A stretch of 64,000 bases of DNA. Source: Desmodus rotundus. Taxonomy: Eukaryota; Chordata; Mammalia; Chiroptera; Phyllostomidae. The stretch lies in assembly GCF_022682495.2 (NCBI RefSeq), contig NC_071399.1, positions 12,009,342 through 12,073,341 on the forward strand, read 5' to 3'. Made by a program: the position numbers and the translations under genes. Under the pieces are notes generated by a model. The model made no database searches, was not told where the DNA came from, and saw nothing but the letters and a program-made list of their open reading frames with translations. Shown here piece by piece: positions 11,428-26,400 of this stretch (position 1 is its first letter; each line of letters starts with the position of its first letter).

Positions 11428-14400
11428 CTGTTTAACGACACCCACAGGGACTGAGGCAAGAAGGACAAGCCGCTATAAACAGCTCCCTTCCACACATCGC
11501 TCTTACACACTTAGCAAAGACTATTTGGTATGAGGCTCCCGGGTGCTCTAACACTGTCTGGTCATGTCGGCTGCATGCGTTTCGAAGTGGAGTCTGGGAT
11601 TTCATTATGCTGTTTGACTCTCTGCCCTTTTCTTTAGTAAGTTCTTACTTAATATAAGGTTGATTTCTTTGGAACTCCAAGGATATAGACCTGGTATTAG
11701 TCCTAGAAACATGCATAAAATTTTCCACCCTTCCCTTCACGTGGCCCACTTTCACCCTCTCACTCAGTGGTTTTTATTTGCAGAATTTATAGTCAACCAA
11801 AGCCCAAAATACTATGTAAATGAATAAAAAATGAATAAAATGAAGTATGATGAGTCAAATGTGCCCAGGGCTCCAGTAGAACAGTCGTACCAAGGATGGA
11901 TTTTGTGATGCCCTGGATGACGTGACTCCCTATTTCTAGAAAGTCATGGTCACTTTTGAGACGCTTCATCCAAATTTGGTGATAAGAATGTAGTGTTTTC
12001 TGAATTAGCTTAACAATTGTAATATAGTGTTACTAAAATAATCCCCCCTTCTTCTCATAAAATAACAATTATCACTTAAAAAATCTCTATTGAAAATCAT
12101 GAATGTCTTCTAATTGTGACAGCTGTTTAAAAACAAGTACCTGGTACCAGAATGCTGGAAAATACTATTCTCCAGGCAGGGTTACTTCCCACCAATCACA
12201 GGCCTTAAGCAGAAGCGTATTGACTACTGAGTATATACATCTCTGGAGGCCAAATCTCTTCTGGCAACAAAAGGGTTGTTCCATGTTGGTAGCAAAGCTG
12301 TTTATATTAGCAGAACACGCACAGAGGCTAAATTATAAGCTGTAGTTGCTTTTATGGGAAGTCTATTTTAAAATGATCTCTGGCCTCACAGCGCCTTTTG
12401 GACGGGGCCTGTGTTTCTGTGCCCACTTCATGGATGTCTGCTCAGAGCTCCTCACCACAGGGCACAGCTTGTAAGCACGGCACTCAGGACACCAGAAGGA
12501 GGTCCCCTCCTGTCTCTTTCAAGCCCCTGTCCCTTCTTGTTTAAGGATTATGAAGAAAAATCACATATGAAGAGGGTACACTGAGTGAAGTGCCTAATGG
12601 AAACCAGTCACCCTTTTTCCATCTATTATATTAAAAAGCCATTTGTAAATATACTGAAACATCTTAGAAGAAAACAAGCAAGCCCTGGTGCCGACCATAG
12701 GCCCACACAGGTGCCCTTCATAAGTCAAGGTCTGCCCCCTGGGAGGTGGGCGAGGGGGAGACAGACCTGAACAAAAACAACTGGCGGAGTCTGGGGTGAG
12801 GTGCTTACCTTCTGCCCTGGGTAGATCCACCTGAATTCCACCTCAACGTCAGGCTCCCCAAGGACGGTGCAGAGGATGCTGACGTCATCCCCACTTTGGA
12901 CCTTGTTTGAGGATGCCAAAATGGTTGTGGATGGAGGGCCGCTGGGAACTGGAATTAAACAGGAGACAGGGAAAGTGAGATGAAATCCATGAGTACAACA
13001 CTGAAGACAAAGCTGGAAAAACATTCTTTTCTTTGGACAGAAGTATAACATTTCTGCCTTTCCCGATTATCCTCTTCCAACCCACTGCTCTTGCATCCTT
13101 AGAAGCCTCTCTTTCTCTAACTTGCTGGTCCTGAGTGGGGTCATAACCCGGAACTTCCCAGGTGCAGCCATTTCCCCTGTAATTAGGGGAGGAAGCTAAA
13201 AGGTCTGCCAGGGGGTTCGTAGGAAGGGAACTCAAACAGAGAGGAGGTACCTAGGGAGGAAGCAAGTAGAATGTAGAAAGGGCAACCACAGGGGTGGAGG
13301 TAAACAGGAGGATATCTGCCCTGAGAAGACAGATTTGGGGTAAAACAAAGAGCACGTTCTCATCTGAGAGAGTATTCTGAGAACAGGTTGGGGGTTTGGA
13401 AGAACTGATCAGTCATACGGAGTCAGTACCAGAGTGAATGGTGGATGAATTCAGAGACAAGGATGTCAAGGGTTGTTGCGTCAGAGTCACAGACAAGGGT
13501 GTAGAACATTCTAGAAGTGGTGGTGCAGAAAAAGCCGTTAAGGACAGCATGCTGTGCCTCCTAATTTCTACTCATACTTGGGAACATCAGTACCTGCCAC
13601 TTACCAGCTGGAAGCAACTAAAATCAGGCACTGATAGGAAACACCCTTACCTTCTGTGTAGAGGAGTTGATACTTGACAGAGATTTGCGACTTGCCCCCA
13701 GCCTCGGCCTTGCAGTAGACGACCCCCTGGTGGTCAGAATGAGGTTGCAGATACACAAAGCCTCGCTTCATGTCGTAAACAATGTCTGTTCCATTGGCGG
13801 GGATCTCCTTGGCGGGGAACTCCCTATGGAGAGTGACTCTGGCTGACGAGACAGTCACTCGACAAGGAACCACAGCCTGTCTGTCTGGGTTCAAGTAGAC
13901 AACATCAAAGTAACTGGGAGAAGGTACAAAGAGTTCTCCTTTCTCTGCAAAGGAAAAGATACAGGCTTACTTATTCTGGAGAGACACAGTAAGGAACACT
14001 GTATGGATTTATCCGCAGGGCACAATGATGAGAGGGGACTGGCAATATACTCAGCATATTGAGCCCTTATGAATAGGAGAAGCCATTTTTAAAATAATTT
14101 TCCTTTCAGAAGAAGGATGTTACTTCCCATCGTCTCTAAAATAGGTCTCAGTTCAAGTCCAAATCAGGCCCATGGATTACCCACGTTGAGGAAGCAGGGA
14201 AGAGACTGACTGCCTTATATTACGAGCAGTTTTAAACCATCTGCTGCGTCTCTGGAGAAAATAACCCCACAACCTGTGCTCAGTAACTGCCGTCCGAGGG
14301 TGCGTCCCAGCACAGCAGAGCTCCTCAGAGAGGTCCAGCCCAGGGGACCTCGTTTCTGCCAAGGTCAGTGGAAAGGGAACCGAGTAGAGACAGGTGAGGA

Positions 14401-17400
14401 GCCTGCTCATCTCCGGTGCTGAGCTCAGCTGGGCTGAGCACGGGCTGCGGACCTCCAGGCTGTTTCTTACACTCTGCCCATTTCCTCTGAAAGCACTCAG
14501 TGTGGTCTTTAGGCACTGGGAAATGGTCTTCTTATCTTAGAGAAATGAGGACTGCCGTGCCCACCCTTTCCTTAGTACAAAGGACTCTGAATTGGGGGGG
14601 GGGGAGTTGTTTGTTTTGGGTTGGTTTTTGGCATGGTGCATTACATCTTTTGTTGTCTATACTATGAGAGAATATTATAGTAATTAAGAGGAATCTTTTA
14701 ACTTAATTATACCCCAAGATTTGTTCAATTGTTTCCCATGTTTTTCCTGCAGTGTTCCTGAAACAGCTGATTATTCTTGGCTTTCTCCTTTCCTACGCCT
14801 CTTTGTGCCACAGTCACGGGACGTTTTAGGTTGGGGACAGAAGTTCTGGACATATTATCAAATGTCTTCACGAGCCAGGAGTTCTTTGGCAGTGGGTGGG
14901 GGTTCACTCGCACGGAGGTCGTGCCCCGGCTCTGACTGAAGTCAGGAAAGGGCACCACATGGCCCAGTGAGGCCCTGTGCTTTGCTAGGCTTTGTACCAG
15001 GCTGGGTGGTTCATGCCACTTCATGAATAAGTGACTTTCAGACTTAGATGAGGGGGACCTTTGTCACCTAATGGTCCTATGGTCACAAAGAGTGAATGTG
15101 TATGGCCTTGGATGTCTCCTCTCCCATTTCTAAAGAGAAGAATCCAAAGTAGACCACACTAGAGGTATCTTTTTGGCAAAAACCTTTAAGTAATTTATGA
15201 TTGTAATGTTTAGAAGCAACTTTGTTTTAAGGTTTCATAGAGGAAACTGAACCAATAAGCAAAGCCAGGAAGATAACAATCAGAATTTCCGAACACAAAA
15301 ATGTAGTCTTACTTCTTTGCGTGCTTTGAAAGAAGAGACCACACCAGTTGCTTTAACAAACAGGAAAAAAAAAAAAAAAGAATTTGTGTGTAATCAGTAC
15401 ATTCCATCATCAGTACATTCCATCGACCAAAAAAAGTATGTTAAAGTTCATTTAAAAAATTATAGATGACATATGCTCCCTGCAAATATGTTTGTATCTA
15501 CTTGAGTAGCTAATAAACATTACTTTGAAAAAACTAAACACATGAAAATTTAGATTTCCAGAAAAGAAAAACTAGAGTTAATAGGCTATACACGAAAATC
15601 CAAATTATAGCCAACTTCATAAAAGTGCTCATTAATGTGGTTTCACTACATGTGACCAGTGGAGCCCGGGCCCTTTGCTATGAGAAGGGCTGATTGTCAG
15701 GAATGTTCTCCTTGATCTGGTGGGGGAGTTAGATGTGACTTGAGGATAATTTATTAAGCTGTGTGGTTTTAATTTGTGTTTTTTCTTTGTTATACTTCAA
15801 TAAAAAATTAGAGAGGGAAAGAAGCACCGTTGAGTGCCTCCTGGATAAGAGTAAATGTGACGTGTGACAGTTGCACAAATTCACACAAAAATTGCACAAA
15901 TTAACAGCAGTCAGAAAGAAGCTTCCCAGTGTTGGCAGCCCCGGGAGACATACACACAGAACGAATGCCAGACGTCTCCCTGTGTGGGCGGCAGGGAAGC
16001 ATATGTTCTGAGGAAGCCGGAGCCAGCAGCAGAAAGCTCAGCTCTCCTGACAGCCCATCCAGGCTTTGCAAACCCACCCAGGCCGGAAGAGACAAACGGC
16101 TGGACCCTACACTGAAAACCCAACCGGAACACTTAGCTTTGTGCTGAGGAATGAGAAAATGATACAACACATTAGGTCACATCCCTTTTGGATCCAGGTT
16201 TCTTGAATGTTGAAGTAAACACTAATTGAGGGGGAGTGTGTTCCTTTGATTCACAGAGGGGCTTCCATAAATCGAGGAAGAACACCTGCCTCTAACAACC
16301 AAAGAGAGCCCACAACCCTAATAGGACATTCTGATCAGTGGAGGTCGTCCGTTCAAACTCTGTTCAAAAACCAGTGTTTTGGGAAGACACAAGAGTGCTG
16401 ACTGTGGCGGGAATTCTTCATTCTGTAATTTGAAACATGGTCTCGGTCCTCATCTAAAATCACTGGCTCTTCTTAGTCCAGATTAGTTGTCTTCGTCACG
16501 GTCACTTCCCAGAGCGGTGTAACCGTGAGGCACGTAGGCCCTCCGAGTAACACAGCCCAGTACGAGGACCGAGGACCGTGGGGATTGCCTGTGAACGACG
16601 GTTAGCCGTCCTCCCAACAACTCCAGTTAGTGCCTGTCTGTCCGCCCAACCACGAATCACCTGGTTTTAGAAACGGGTTAGGGCGGTGAGAACACTGAAT
16701 CCTGGGTCAGGAAAACAGTTTGACTCTTTATTCCGCCACTGTAAGTCATGAAGCATCCAACGGGTCCCCTTGCCCTCTGAGCCTCAGCATCAGCATCATT
16801 ATTTCTAAAACAGAGATAACAAGGCAGTTTCTCCTTAGTTCCCGGGGCGGGGGGGTGGCATTGTGGAAATGAAATGAGATACATGGGCCCCCAGGACTGT
16901 AGAGTGCTCCGCCCATGCATCTGCTTGCCAGAGAGGAGCTATTTGGACAGGAAGGGATTACGTCTGAGATTTGGTTAATGGCAAGGGCAGAAGATCATTT
17001 GAGTCCTCAGCCTAAATCACTAAGGTCTGATGGGTGGGTGGATTCAGGAAGTAGGCAAATCTTCTCAGGAAGGCCCCGCCCCGACACGAGGAGGGCGTTC
17101 TGACTTCACCTGCATGCCTTAGACCACAGCAGCACCAGGGGGTGGCATGTGTAAGATTCCTGAAAGCTGACCCGAGCCTTGTTGGAGAACGTCATCCCCC
17201 AGACCTGAGTCTAGGGAGCTGCAGAGGAAAGAGGCTGGCAAGCTCCTCCGCAAGGCCTGCTTCTCCCAGTGCGACTCCACCCGCAAAAACGTACCAAGTG
17301 CTATGGGGTCGGAGAAGAGTTCCCTCCGACCTGCAGCCTTTCAGACACCGCACTGAGGCTAAGGGATGGGGAATCCTGCCCCCAAAACTTCAGATCTCAG

Positions 17401-20400
17401 TACTCATAAGAACAAACACAGGGAGCCTTCAGGCAGGCATCCTGTGACTACGGAGGTTCCAGAAAGGGGATCATTGCTGGTTCTAGGGGCGTAGGACTGA
17501 AAGCCTACCTACAGCAGTGCTGTCCAGGAGAGCTTCCTATGACAGTGGAGACACTCTGTCGACGGTGTCCACCAGGACAGCCACTAGCCACAGGTGGCAA
17601 TGGAGCCCTTGAAACATGCTATGTGCCACTGAGAAACAGTTTTGAATTTTGTTTAATTTTAATTAATTCCCATTTAAATTTAAATAGCCACAGGTGGCTA
17701 GTGGCTATCCTATTGGACAAATGTAGGTATGAACTCTGGAGTCAGACAGTTCTGGGTTCAAATCCATCGATACAGTCATTACTTGCAGTATGACCTTAAG
17801 GACTTATTTCATCTCTCTAAAGCTCAACTTTTCCACTGGGAAAAAAATATATAAATGATAGTAATACCCTGAAGGGTTGTTGAGAGACTAACTGATGGAA
17901 CGCACTGAGCCCAGAGCCTGGCAGAGCGGGTGGTCTGAGGGTCATTATTTGATAGTCCCCACACAGTGGGAACCTTGAACATGGGCAAGGGCAGAAGTGT
18001 GAGGAGCTCCAGTAATGCAGCAAACCTGTTACCTGTAAAAAAGATGTAGGAGGAGCCTGTCTTGGTCTCGTCCTTCCTGCAGACGTAGCCGGTGCAGAGC
18101 TGCCCCCAGCAGCTGAACTCGCCAGTGTCAGCCGCGGTGGAGTTGAGCAGGGTCAGTTGGCTGTAGCGCTCATTCTGCTTCACGCTGTCAACAGACGCAA
18201 AGCCGGGTCACGCACCTGGGCTGGGGGCCTCGCAGCCATCACTCTCTGCTCCCCGGTTCCCGCATACAAACCCCAGGGGCTCGGGCAGAGTGCCCACTCT
18301 CATAGGGCACAGACTAGTGAAAGTACATTTGGGGAAAAGGTGTGTGTGGAGGGAGAGGCTGAGAGAGGAGCCTTGCCTAAAAAGAGATTAAAAAATGACA
18401 ATTACGTTTTCTAAAGAGAGGAAATTCTCTTTGACCTCTTCAACCTCTTTGACCTCAGACCTGGGGTTTCCTTGAATGAGTCACCGGTGCATTGTGATGC
18501 AGCCACAGAAACTCGACCAAAAAGCCTCAGGCAGGTGCTTTACTTTCAGCTTTTGTTTGTAATGAGCTCATTGCAACAGCAGTTGAGGTAAATGAAATAA
18601 CCCAGCATTACACAGGGTGCAAAGTCTCTCTCATCAATAAGGATAAGGCTCTGAACACACGCTTGGAATCTTCAAGATGCTACATTATTGTATTAAAAAC
18701 AAAAATTTTGTATAATTCTCTCAAGATTATGCTTCGTGAAATAAGTTGGACAGAGAAGGACGAAAATCCTGTGATTTTACTCCCTGTGGAATATCCAACA
18801 AAAAGGAAAATAAGAACTGACAAAATAAACAAAACCAAACAGATGGACACAGACAACGGGGGTGGTGGTTCTTAGAGGAAAACGGGTGGGGGAGGCAAAG
18901 CGAGTCAAGAGGGCCCCCTATTGGTAGCAGAGGAAAACGAGACGGAGTGGTGAGCGCACACGGAGTGTACAGGTATCCAGTTACGATCTGGTTCACCTGG
19001 AAATTATGTAATGGTATTAATATTACTCCAAGAGATTTAATATGAAATATAACCAAAAGTAAAGAATTACACATACAAAATGAAAATAAAAATGTTCCTC
19101 TAGACTTCCAGTCAAGATGGAAGAGTAGGTAAACACGGTGCCCGCCTCGGCCCACGACCACATCAAAATTACAACTAAATTACGGAACAACTGTCATTGA
19201 GAACAGCCTGAAGACTAGCGGAGCAGAAGTCCTATGACTAAGGGTATAAAGGAGAAGCTATGATGAGACCTCTTCTGGGTATTTTATCCAAAGAATTCCA
19301 AAACACTAATTTGAAAAGATACATGTCTCCCTGCGTTCACTGCAGCATTGTCTACAATAGCCAAGATGCGGAAGCAACCTAAGTGTCCATTGATAGATAA
19401 ACGGGTAGAGAAGAAGTGGTACACATGTACAATGGAATATTACTTGGTCATAAAAAAGAATGACATTTTTGCCATTTGCAACAATAGGGATGGACCTACT
19501 GGGTATTATGCTAAGCGAAGTAAATAAGACAGAGAAAGACAAACACCATATGATTTCACCTATATGCAGAATCTAAAAAACCAAATAAACGCACAAATAA
19601 AACAGAAATAGACTGATGGATACAGAGAACAAACTGATGGTTGCCAGATGGGAGGGGGTTTGAAGGGTGGGTGCACGAGGTGAAGGGATGAAGGAGTAAT
19701 TGCCAGCTGCAGAACGAGTCATGGGGGTGTGAAGCTTAGCCCAGGAGATGTGATCTGCAATGTTAAGTAACTAGGTATGGTCTCAGATGAGACGTACTGG
19801 GGGGATCCCTTCATAAGTTATATAAATGTTTAATCACTGTGTTGTACACCTCAAACTAATACAATGTTGTATGTCAATTGTCACTGAAAAATTTTTAAAA
19901 TTTTTAAAACAAAGGGACATTAGGTAAAAAGAGAAAAATCTGAATAAACTATGAACTTAATAATATTTTATGGGTACTGGCTCATTAATAGTGTCATATG
20001 TACCATTCTAACGTAGGACATCAGTACTGGGGGAACTGGGCATAGGGCATTTAGGAGTTCTCCGTACTGTCTCTGCACAATAAGTCTGTAAGTCGAAATC
20101 GTTCTCAAATAAAAAGTGTATTATAAAAAAGTAAGTAAAAAAAACCCCTCCACTTTCCTTTAGGAAAAACATCCATTAGTTGCTAAGATGCTGAGCTCTA
20201 CTTGTGCAGTTCACCCCAGGTAAAAGTATTTAGAGTCTTCTTCAGGCATTCACACTTCTCTTTTGACTCACCCTATTTTACCTCTTGTATTTTTATCTTG
20301 TTGCCTGTGCCTACATTTGCAAACCCCTTCAGCTCTACTTTGAAATGAGGAGAGACATAAATAAATATTTATTGCTGTGAAAAGGTAGCATTCGCTGATT

Positions 20401-23400
20401 GTCATTGTAATTAATTGTGTCAGGAATCCAGCCAGATGTCGCATTCTGGGACAGATGCTCCTCTGCGGCTCAGCATGTGCAGATGCCAAAATAAATGGTT
20501 TTCATCAGAGGATGCATCTCGAACATCCAAAAATTTCACCCCTTGGAGACCCACACACGTAACGGATATAGTCGGGATTCTCCCATCCCATGGCACAGCA
20601 ACATCAGCATAGTCACCACGTTAAATTTAGCGCGCAGCAAAATGTCTCGTCGGTTGGCATGAAACACAGCCTGCTCTGGTTTACCGCTGAAGAGCTGCTT
20701 TGCCCGCCAGTTCTACCAAAAGGCGCCTCTGTGCTCCCACTCAGTCAACTGCCTCCTTTCAACAGAACAGAAATCTCTCTTCCTTCAGGAACCTTCTAAT
20801 TAGAATCAACTGTCAGGAGCAAACCTCCCTGCTTTGTCCCAGGGATGTAATTGGCTCCCTGTTCTCTACCCCTCAGGCACCCCTGGCTGCCTGTTATTAC
20901 AATGCATGGTAAAAACCCTGAGGGCAGGGACTGTGCCCTATTTGTTTTATGTTCTCCAAGCCCTAGACCTGTGCAGAGTACACAGTAAGATTCCCTAGAA
21001 ATGAGTGGACTGAAAGTGAATGGAACCAAGGGCTGGGACCTTCAAAAGCAGATATCCCGCTCCCAGTACTGCTGATGAGGAAACTGAGTCTCAACAGAGA
21101 GATTTCCCTGAGACCCAGCTGCTGAATATTGAGTCAATTACTTAAGTCAATTAAGTTTGTACTGAATACTCATTAGATAAGAAAATGCATATAAAGCACT
21201 CCTAACATGCCTACTTCATTGTACTATCCTAATTATATCTTCATTACACATTACTGCAGATTAGTAGTGGCTATTGTGAATACTACTTCAATAATGACCA
21301 CACACACCCATCATTGGGAATCGTTAGCACCGCAAATAAAAACCGGTGGACCTCAAGGATATTACAATCCAGGCAGGAATTAAAACTAACATACATGAAA
21401 AAATCAGAGAATAGCTAAAGGGGTGCTTGCAACAAGAACACCAGGAACTCCGCAAAGGGGTTCGGTTCACCACTGTGGGCCGAAGAGGTTGAGGGCAGCT
21501 TTGAGGAGGAGGCGAGACAAGCTGGACTTTCAATGGTGGTGGTGGAAGGGGATGGACAGGCAGCAAGGGGGGCTGAGCAAGTGAGCTCACTCACTCAGGA
21601 AACCCCAGCCCCGTGAGGGCTGGGCAGGGCCTGGTCTGCTCTCTTCTGGCCATGGCCCCATGCATGGTGGGTAGAAGACACTCAGTAATGATTTAGAGAT
21701 TCAATCCATTAATTATGGCGGAGACACAGGGAGGGGTTAGGAGTCACGGGCAGATGATTGAGAACAGCAAGAAGGGTGCACGTTTCACTCAGCAGGCAGC
21801 AGGGACCACCCTCAGCTTTTGAATGGGGAGTGATGGGTCTGCCTAATCTGGGACACCAGTGAAGAGAACAGGAGTCGGGGAGGCTGAGAGGCTGTTAACT
21901 GCAATGCTGGGCAAGGGCTGGGGCTGGGCTGGCTGTTGGCAGTGGCATGGAAGCAAATTTAAGGAATGGTTTCTTGGGGGAAATTGATGACAGATGTTGT
22001 ATAAGATGTGGAAGAAAGAGAGACATCAACAATGACCACTTGGTTTGTATTTCTGTTGAAAAGAATGGGGTTTTTACTGCCTGAAATGGAACAGTTGAGA
22101 AGAGAAAGGAGAGTGGGGTAGGCGAAAAAATAGTCACTATTGGTGATATTGGATTTGTGATCGAATGTGGGCCATGTGAGTGTGGATGTCCTGTGGGCAG
22201 CTGGAAACCCAAGCCTGGCACAGAGGAGATGAAAACAGCACTAGATTTCTGTGCGGGGTGTCATTTATATAGAAGTAAGAGTGGAAGCTGAAGGAATGAA
22301 GGAAGTCAACAAGATAAAGCAACAAGCCAAGAGAAGAGAAGATTGAGGACAAAATCTAGAGCCAAACTAGGGGGCCAGAAGAAAAAGAAAAGGTAGAGAG
22401 AGGGACGAGAATGAAAATCGGAAAAGTAAAGGAACTGGGAAAGGGAATCGTCGAGGAGAAATATTCAAGAAGTTGATGCTCAAAAGATCAGATGCCTTTA
22501 CGAGAGATTGCTGACCACATACACGCACTCACACACACTTCATTGGGCAGAATGAAAGTCTTTGGCAACCACCGAAAGGCCACTTTCAGTTGTGAGGATG
22601 GAGCTGGATTTCAACAGGTAAAATATGCGAAGGTGGAGAGAAAAAGGAAGTGGAGGTCTTCCCAGGCAGACCATAATGTCTTAGCCACATCCCCTGCAGA
22701 GCTCAACACCAGGGTACAAAATCAGCGAGTAATCCGTACAACTATTTGGCACTTCCTCTGGGTCCAGTATTTGCTAGCACTGTGGCGATGAAAAGTACAT
22801 GAGGCCATTCCCAACAGGAAAGGCACTGGGCACATAAGAATTTAGCACTTGGGAACAACCCTACCACCCCATGAAACCTGTGTGCTGTATCTTTAGCAGG
22901 ATTGGGGGTGGAAGGAAGGAAATACACTGGAAAACATTTCTGGATTTTTCCACCCCCTCTCATATGCAAACACTATAAAACAGGAAACGAATTATTTAGC
23001 AGGATTACACTCTAAATGCCTGGATTTGAATGTCTATTTCTACTAATGGCCTCACACGGTCCAGGCGGCAGGCTACCCAAGGGGTTGGACTGTGACCCAA
23101 GGTTGCCGAGGGAAGGGTCTACACTGTGATATGAACACACAAATTCACAGAGCCCTGCAGTGCTATACAGAGATGCTTCACCCAGAGAGAGATCCTTCCC
23201 TTCTCTTATAACCACGTAACAAATCCCCTGGGATGGAAGAAGTGGAGGATGTGAGGTTTTAGTGGAGCAAAAATTGGTGCTGCAACAAAGCACCCCCCAA
23301 AAAGTATAATTAAGAAAAGCAGAGTTTATATTAAGTGGATGTAGCTCTGAACATCCCAGCGCATCAGCTCACCTAAGGCCTTATTCTTCCAAGCTGGCAC

Positions 23401-26400
23401 TTCAGACCTGGTGCACAGTGAGCTCAGTGATGGGTAAATCCAGGTTTCAAAGAGCGTTTGTTCAAAATTCAGGACTGTGTGCATGTGTGTGCGTGTGCAC
23501 AAACGTGTGTAGCTCTTCCAACGGGCTCTCGTGGCTTTTTACCAACACAGAGTCCATCCCTGTCAGTGGAGACTTGCAGCTTCCTGAATGCACACACCAC
23601 ACTCTGTCCTGACCGGGGCCTATCTCGTGGGATGGCACACAGGTGGGGGCTGGCAGCTCCCAAAGTGAGGGGCCACTGTGCACCTCTCCTGGGGCAGTGA
23701 CTGGGCGAGAAGGGTGGGGTCCAAGCTCTTGTCCTTCTACAAGTCAAGGGCAGGAAGTGAGCCCTGGGTGACAAGATAATTAGTCATTGGTCCCATAAAT
23801 ACTTAAAGTGCAAATTAAGTGGGAGGTTCTGGAACAGAGCGGGAGGGACCCCATGATGTGTAAAGAGCTCCCTGCTCTCAAATTCCCCTATCCAAGTGCC
23901 GTGGGAATTCCAAGGAGGGTACACCTCCCTCTTCAACTTGTAGCAACCACAGCAAAATTGGGCACTGCCCACGGAATGCTGGGCATTGCAATAAGCTCTT
24001 CAGATAGTTCAAGAGTTAGAACTGTGCGTGGCACAGAGTAAGCTCTCAATATATTTTAGATATTGTTATCACAAGGGTCCTCTTCAGTTCTCAAAACATT
24101 AGGATGGAGGTACTTTTCCCCCTTTTGACGAGCTGGCACTGAAAGAGAAGGGCCTTGTCCGAGCTCTCCCGGCTGGAAGTGGTAGAACTTCCAGCACACA
24201 TAGACCCAGGTTACGAATGTAAATGAGAAGGGCAGGGGTTTCCTTCCTATGAAGTGAAATAGACTGAAGGAATTTTTTAAAATATTTTTTAAATTTATTT
24301 TTAGAGAGAGGAGAATGAAGGAAGAAAGAGAGGGATGGAAACATTGCTGTGTGAGAGAAACAGATTGGTTGCCTCTCACATGCTCCCAACCAGGGACCGG
24401 GCCCACAACCCAGGCATGTGCCCTGACTGGGAATTGAACCAGCAACCTTTCTGTTTGCAGGCCGGCGCTTAATCCATTGAGCCACACCAGCCAAGGCTGG
24501 ACGGAAGGAATTTTGACTAAGAGATGATGCCTCTAACCAGCCTGCAAGTCCTGTTAAATATGGTCACACACACCAAACGATAACACGGAAGATCTGAATA
24601 TATTAGCTCAGTATTCTCCATGATACCTCATTTTCTATTGAAATGGATAATAAACCCAAATAAATAGGTAAAGGATCATAAACCCCTCAGGAAGGAATGG
24701 AAGGAAACAGGGCAAGAAAACAACCAGTTACTAAGCACTTACTGTAAAACTGAGCGTATCCATGTACACATTCCTTTCTCTCAGCCCCCTGAGATGGTGA
24801 TGGTGAGTGAAACTACTGATAATAACTAGAACTTAAGTAGTGCTTCATCTGTGTTAAGCCCTGTGTTAAGCCCTTTACATATTTTGACTGGTTTCCTTCT
24901 CATAACTGCTCTAGGAGGTCGGTACTGTTATTATCCCCATAATACAGGTGAGCAGACTGAGCTTAGGGAACTGCCCCTCGCATCGGAGCCACCGGAGAAG
25001 TTGAAGGTCTTTGTGAATGACTCCCCAGGGCCACTCAACTACATCATCCCCGACATTCTGCCTTGGAGACTCATGCCCCTATTGGCATAAAACAGAGATA
25101 AGGAGTAAGGTAAAAAGATGCCATCAAATATCCTCCTTATTCAACATTCATTCCACATTTATAAATTATTTAGCTTCTACAACATGCGAGGAACTGTGCC
25201 AAGCATCAAGGGAGATAGAGATTCATGTGTATCTGCTCGTCGGCGTTTCAAGTGTTTGTATAGGGGCTGTGTTTATACTAAGCCTCCTTTTAAGAACGTG
25301 TCAAAAATAATAGCTCCACGATATGCTGGGAACGGAGCCATGTCAACAGACACAAGCCCTGGGAGACAGCTGGGCAAGACATTTCAAAGCCCCACAGTTT
25401 ATGATTTTGAAAAAAGGAGATGAAAAGAAATATGTATGAGAAACAAATATGCAAACTGAGAAACTTCAAAGAGAATACAGTTTCAATATCAGAAATGAAG
25501 CTGAAAGCTGAAATACCTCTTTCTCTCTCTGTGTTTGAGGACTGTCCAAGGTCATGCTCACAACCCTTACAATGTAACTGTAACACTTCTGTTCCAACAA
25601 CTTATGTTCACGTGTGTGAAATGTGACACAGGTCTTTTCCTCTACAGTGACTTACACCAGATCCTTCTGTGCTATTTAAAACGTCATAATGGGCACTTTT
25701 ATCTCTCTCTCATGAGGGCTAGCCCTTCAGCCCCACCTACACCCCTTTCCTTTCTCCAGCTCCTGTCCTTGATTCTGACCACAGGCTGACCATGGTTCGG
25801 GAAGTCTCCCCTTGTATCCTCACTCCACCTCATCCACCCTGCTGACATCACCCTTTCTTGTCGACTCTCCAGCCAGTGTATCTGGCTTCTTCACAAAGGG
25901 AAAGCGACTCTTCCTCCTTCAGAGATTTCTCAGATTTTCAGAAACGGAGACATGGGTGTCTCTTCAACAGCACCCGCCAAACCAGGACTAATAAACGAGA
26001 GCTTAACCAAGCAGGAAGTCCCATTAGGCTTCCTAGAATAAAAGGCCTTCAGCCGAGCATGCCTGTGGCCCAGCATTTCACTTTTGGAATAAATCATCGC
26101 TATCTAGATGCTCACTGCAGCAACAGTTATGATAGCAAAAAAATGGGGGATGGGGGTGGGGAGGGAGGATGATCTAAGATTCCAACAATAAAAATTCAGT
26201 TAAATGTACGGTGGTATTACAGTCACAACATCGAATAGTATTCATGGTACACTAGGGGAAAAGTAATCTTTGAGGAGTTGGTACATTTCGATACACTTTT
26301 TTATATATAAAAATAAAACCAGGCGATTCTACACTGCAGCGTTGACAGTGTGTCTTGGTTTATTCGGTGGCCTCTGCCTTCTGTTAACTTACCTAGTTTC

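Larger units (their letters stand above)
13945..18032 (-). other. PDGFRL: PDGFRL intron 3 with repeat cluster
   Basis: The intron runs between exon 3 and exon 4. It holds a 16-bp tandem duplication (15393-15424), a possible MIR relic near 16.7-16.87 kb, a MER5A-like element (17515-17719) and a MIR (17728-17935) ending about 100 bp from exon 3. Homopolymer runs occur at about 14597 (G) and 15366 (A). Confidence 0.7.

Noticed and set aside
24420..24500. tRNA-like sequence with A and B box look
   Set aside because: It is the head of a SINE; the cloverleaf is not intact and the SINE body follows directly.
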